A stretch of 64,000 nt of DNA from Clostridium sp. Lineage in GTDB: Bacteria > Bacillota > Clostridia > Clostridiales > Clostridiaceae. A program made the position numbers and the translations under genes. The notes below the pieces were generated by a model. That model saw only the letters and a program-made list of their open reading frames with translations, was not told the origin of the DNA and searched no databases. Positions 62,366 through 64,000 of this stretch are shown here, in pieces (the stretch's first letter is position 1; every line of letters begins with the position of its first letter). The stretch lies in the NCBI RefSeq assembly GCF_022482905.1, contig NZ_JAKVOI010000001.1, forward strand, positions 2,729,958 through 2,793,957, read 5' to 3'.

Positions 62366-63436
62366 CTATTTTCCTATAGATTCCATCTTCTTTGCCTGAT
62401 CTGCAGTTATAAGTGCATCAATAACTTCGTCAATGTCTCCATCCAAAAATGAGTCCAATTTGTATAAGGTTAAGCTTATCCTGTGATCTGTAATTCTACC
62501 TTGAGGGAAATTATAAGTTCTTATTCTCTCACTTCTGTCACCTGTCCCTACCTGATTTCTCCTGTCTTCTGCTATGCTTGCATTTCTTTCATTCTCTGCC
62601 ATTTCATAAAGCCTAGATTTTAAAACCTTCATGGCTTTTTCCTTGTTTTTGAGCTGGGATTTTTCATCCTGGCAGGAAACTACAATGCCTGTAGGTATAT
62701 GCGTAATTCTTACTGCGGAATCCGTAGTATTTACACACTGTCCTCCATGTCCAGATGCTCTAAATACATCTATTCTTATATCATTTGAATTTACTACTAT
62801 ATCTACATCATCAACTTCCGGAAGTACTGCTACAGTTGCCGTTGAAGTATGAATCCTGCCACTTGATTCAGTATCCGGTACTCTCTGAACTCTGTGCGTT
62901 CCGCTCTCATATTTTAACCTGCTGTAAGCACCTTTCCCTTTTACCATGAATACTATTTCCTTGAAACCGCCGATATCCGTAGCATTCAGACTTATTGTCT
63001 CTACGTTCCAGCCCTTTCTTTCAGCATACCTGGTATACATTCTTGTAAGATTGGCTGCAAATAGGGCCGCTTCTTCTCCTCCTGCGCCACCTCTTATTTC
63101 CACAAATACATTTTTGTCATCATTGGGATCTTTAGGGAGAAGCAGTATTCTCAATTCATCTTCACTTTTCTCTATTTTTTCTGTAAGTGATTTTATCTCT
63201 TCCTGCTCCATATCCCTCATCTCTCTGTCCGTTTCCTCTTTGAGCATTTCCTTATTGTCGGCCAGATCCTGTTTTGCCTTCTTGTATTCTCTATATTTGG
63301 AAACTATTATTTCCATATCTGCATGTTCTTTGCATAACTTCTGCCATTCTTTTTGATCCTTCATAACAGCAGGATCACTTATTTTTATAGACAGTTCTTC
63401 ATATTTGTTCTCTATAAAATCAAGTCTTTCCAACAT
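62366..63436 (-). CDS. prfA: Peptide chain release factor 1
   Basis: It reads UAA and UAG. The 356 residues start [16 protein letters not shown] and contain the GGQ loop ([19 protein letters not shown]) and the PxT motif ([10 protein letters not shown]) that is diagnostic of RF1. ATG 63436 has GGAGTGAT upstream. prmC follows immediately upstream in the window, the usual neighbour, which methylates this GGQ glutamine. Confidence 0.97.
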   Translation of the reverse strand: MLERLDFIENKYEELSIKISDPAVMKDQKEWQKLCKEHADMEIIVSKYREYKKAKQDLADNKEMLKEETDREMRDMEQEEIKSLTEKIEKSEDELRILLLPKDPNDDKNVFVEIRGGAGGEEAALFAANLTRMYTRYAERKGWNVETISLNATDIGGFKEIVFMVKGKGAYSRLKYESGTHRVQRVPDTESSGRIHTSTATVAVLPEVDDVDIVVNSNDIRIDVFRASGHGGQCVNTTDSAVRITHIPTGIVVSCQDEKSQLKNKEKAMKVLKSRLYEMAENERNASIAEDRRNQVGTGDRSERIRTYNFPQGRITDHRISLTLYKLDSFLDGDIDEVIDALITADQAKKMESIGK

Positions 63437-63523
63437 ATTTTTATCACTCCGTATAAATATTTTCACAATTTATTATTATATCATACTATTCTTATATGCA
63501 CCAACATTTATACTATATTTTTT

Positions 63524-64000
63524 CTATAATTTTCCAAGTACTACTCTGTCCCTTCCTGCCAGATCCTTCTTACTCTGGATATCTGAAAATCCATTATTTT
63601 TGAGTATTTCTTCTACCTCCTGTCTTTCATCATATCCTATCTCAAACATGATCATTCCATTTGTATCAAGTAGTTCCAAACTTTGTGACACTATCTTTCT
63701 GTAAAATTTAAGGCCATCTTTTCCTCCGCATAGAGCTTCATAAGGCTCATAATCTCTTACATCACTCATAAGTGTGGATATGACATCTTCCTTGATATAA
63801 GGTGGATTACATACTATAATATCAAATTTTTCATTCTCCAATATGAAGCTCTGCAATAAATCACTTCTCACAATTTGGACTCTATTTTCAAGAGAAAATT
63901 TTCTTATATTTTCTTTTGTAACTTCACAGGCCTCTGGAAATTTATCACAGCAGATTACACGAACATCCTCAATCAATTTGGCAATTGATATACCAATTGC
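63524..64000 (-). CDS. prmC: Release factor glutamine methyltransferase PrmC, N terminus outside the window
   Basis: The frame is open to the window edge; the visible part is the C-terminal 158 residues. It starts in the SAM-binding loop (AIGISIAKLIEDVRVICCD) and contains the catalytic NPPY motif (DIIVCNPPYIKEDVI) and YEPYEALCGGKDGLKFY. PrmC methylates the GGQ glutamine of RF1 and RF2, and it is next to prfA here, as in most bacteria. The gene is truncated only by the end of the sequence. Confidence 0.96.
   Translation of the reverse strand, partial: AIGISIAKLIEDVRVICCDKFPEACEVTKENIRKFSLENRVQIVRSDLLQSFILENEKFDIIVCNPPYIKEDVISTLMSDVRDYEPYEALCGGKDGLKFYRKIVSQSLELLDTNGMIMFEIGYDERQEVEEILKNNGFSDIQSKKDLAGRDRVVLGKL

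Overview
The window comes from a low-GC, spore-forming Firmicute that is almost certainly a Clostridium sensu stricto. The reasons are the AT-rich sequence with strong Shine-Dalgarno sites and extended -10 promoters, a sporulation block (spoIIID, mbl, spoIIQ, spoIID, a yyaC homologue), a biosynthetic thiolase next to the ATP synthase operon, and S-box, T-box and FMN leaders. The species was not determined.

Layout. 1-5 kb (+): the end of a YetF/DUF421 gene, a DUF4363 gene, class II fructose-bisphosphate aldolase, then a CYTH / DUF5685 / DnaJ-domain / membrane-protein run. 4.8-7.8 kb: an isolated tRNA-Gln and leuS under a T-box. 7.8-13.2 kb: relQ-type alarmone synthetase, DUF2225 protein, metallophosphoesterase, FlhB-like and FliK-like proteins, and ribU behind an FMN riboswitch. 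13.2-15.5 kb: a TPR regulator followed by a 51-residue exported peptide, which looks like an RRNPP quorum-sensing pair. 15.5-25.2 kb: a thioredoxin-fold gene with a broken start, tex, an M28 peptidase, an MFS transporter, prfB with its programmed frameshift, secA and hpf.

25.2-34.5 kb is accessory DNA lying between hpf and a comFC-linked structured RNA (possibly raiA-motif). It holds a chemoreceptor under a SAM-I riboswitch, a cupin protein, a bacteriocin-like prepro-protein with a small two-helix partner, an IF-3 C-terminal fragment, an IS3-family element, a hicAB toxin-antitoxin pair and several tiny genes.

34.5-64 kb returns to conserved clostridial core on the minus strand: the structured RNA, comFC, a degenerate comFA, recD2, metK behind an S-box, a duplicated Thr/Tyr/Val tRNA cluster, the sporulation and wall block (mbl, spoIIID, spoIIQ, spoIID, murA, ywmB), atpI-B-E-F-H-A-G-D-C, thlA, wecB, wecA, comEB, upp, rpiB, ywlE, tsaC, a ZIP transporter, prfA and the start-truncated prmC. 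The core genes cover translation (leuS, prfA, prfB, prmC, tsaC, hpf), export (secA), energy (atp, fba, thlA), envelope and spore formation. The best candidates for an undescribed system are the bacteriocin-like pair at 29.0-30.0 kb, the regulator-peptide pair at 13.9-15.4 kb and the SAM-controlled chemoreceptor at 25.5-27.3 kb.
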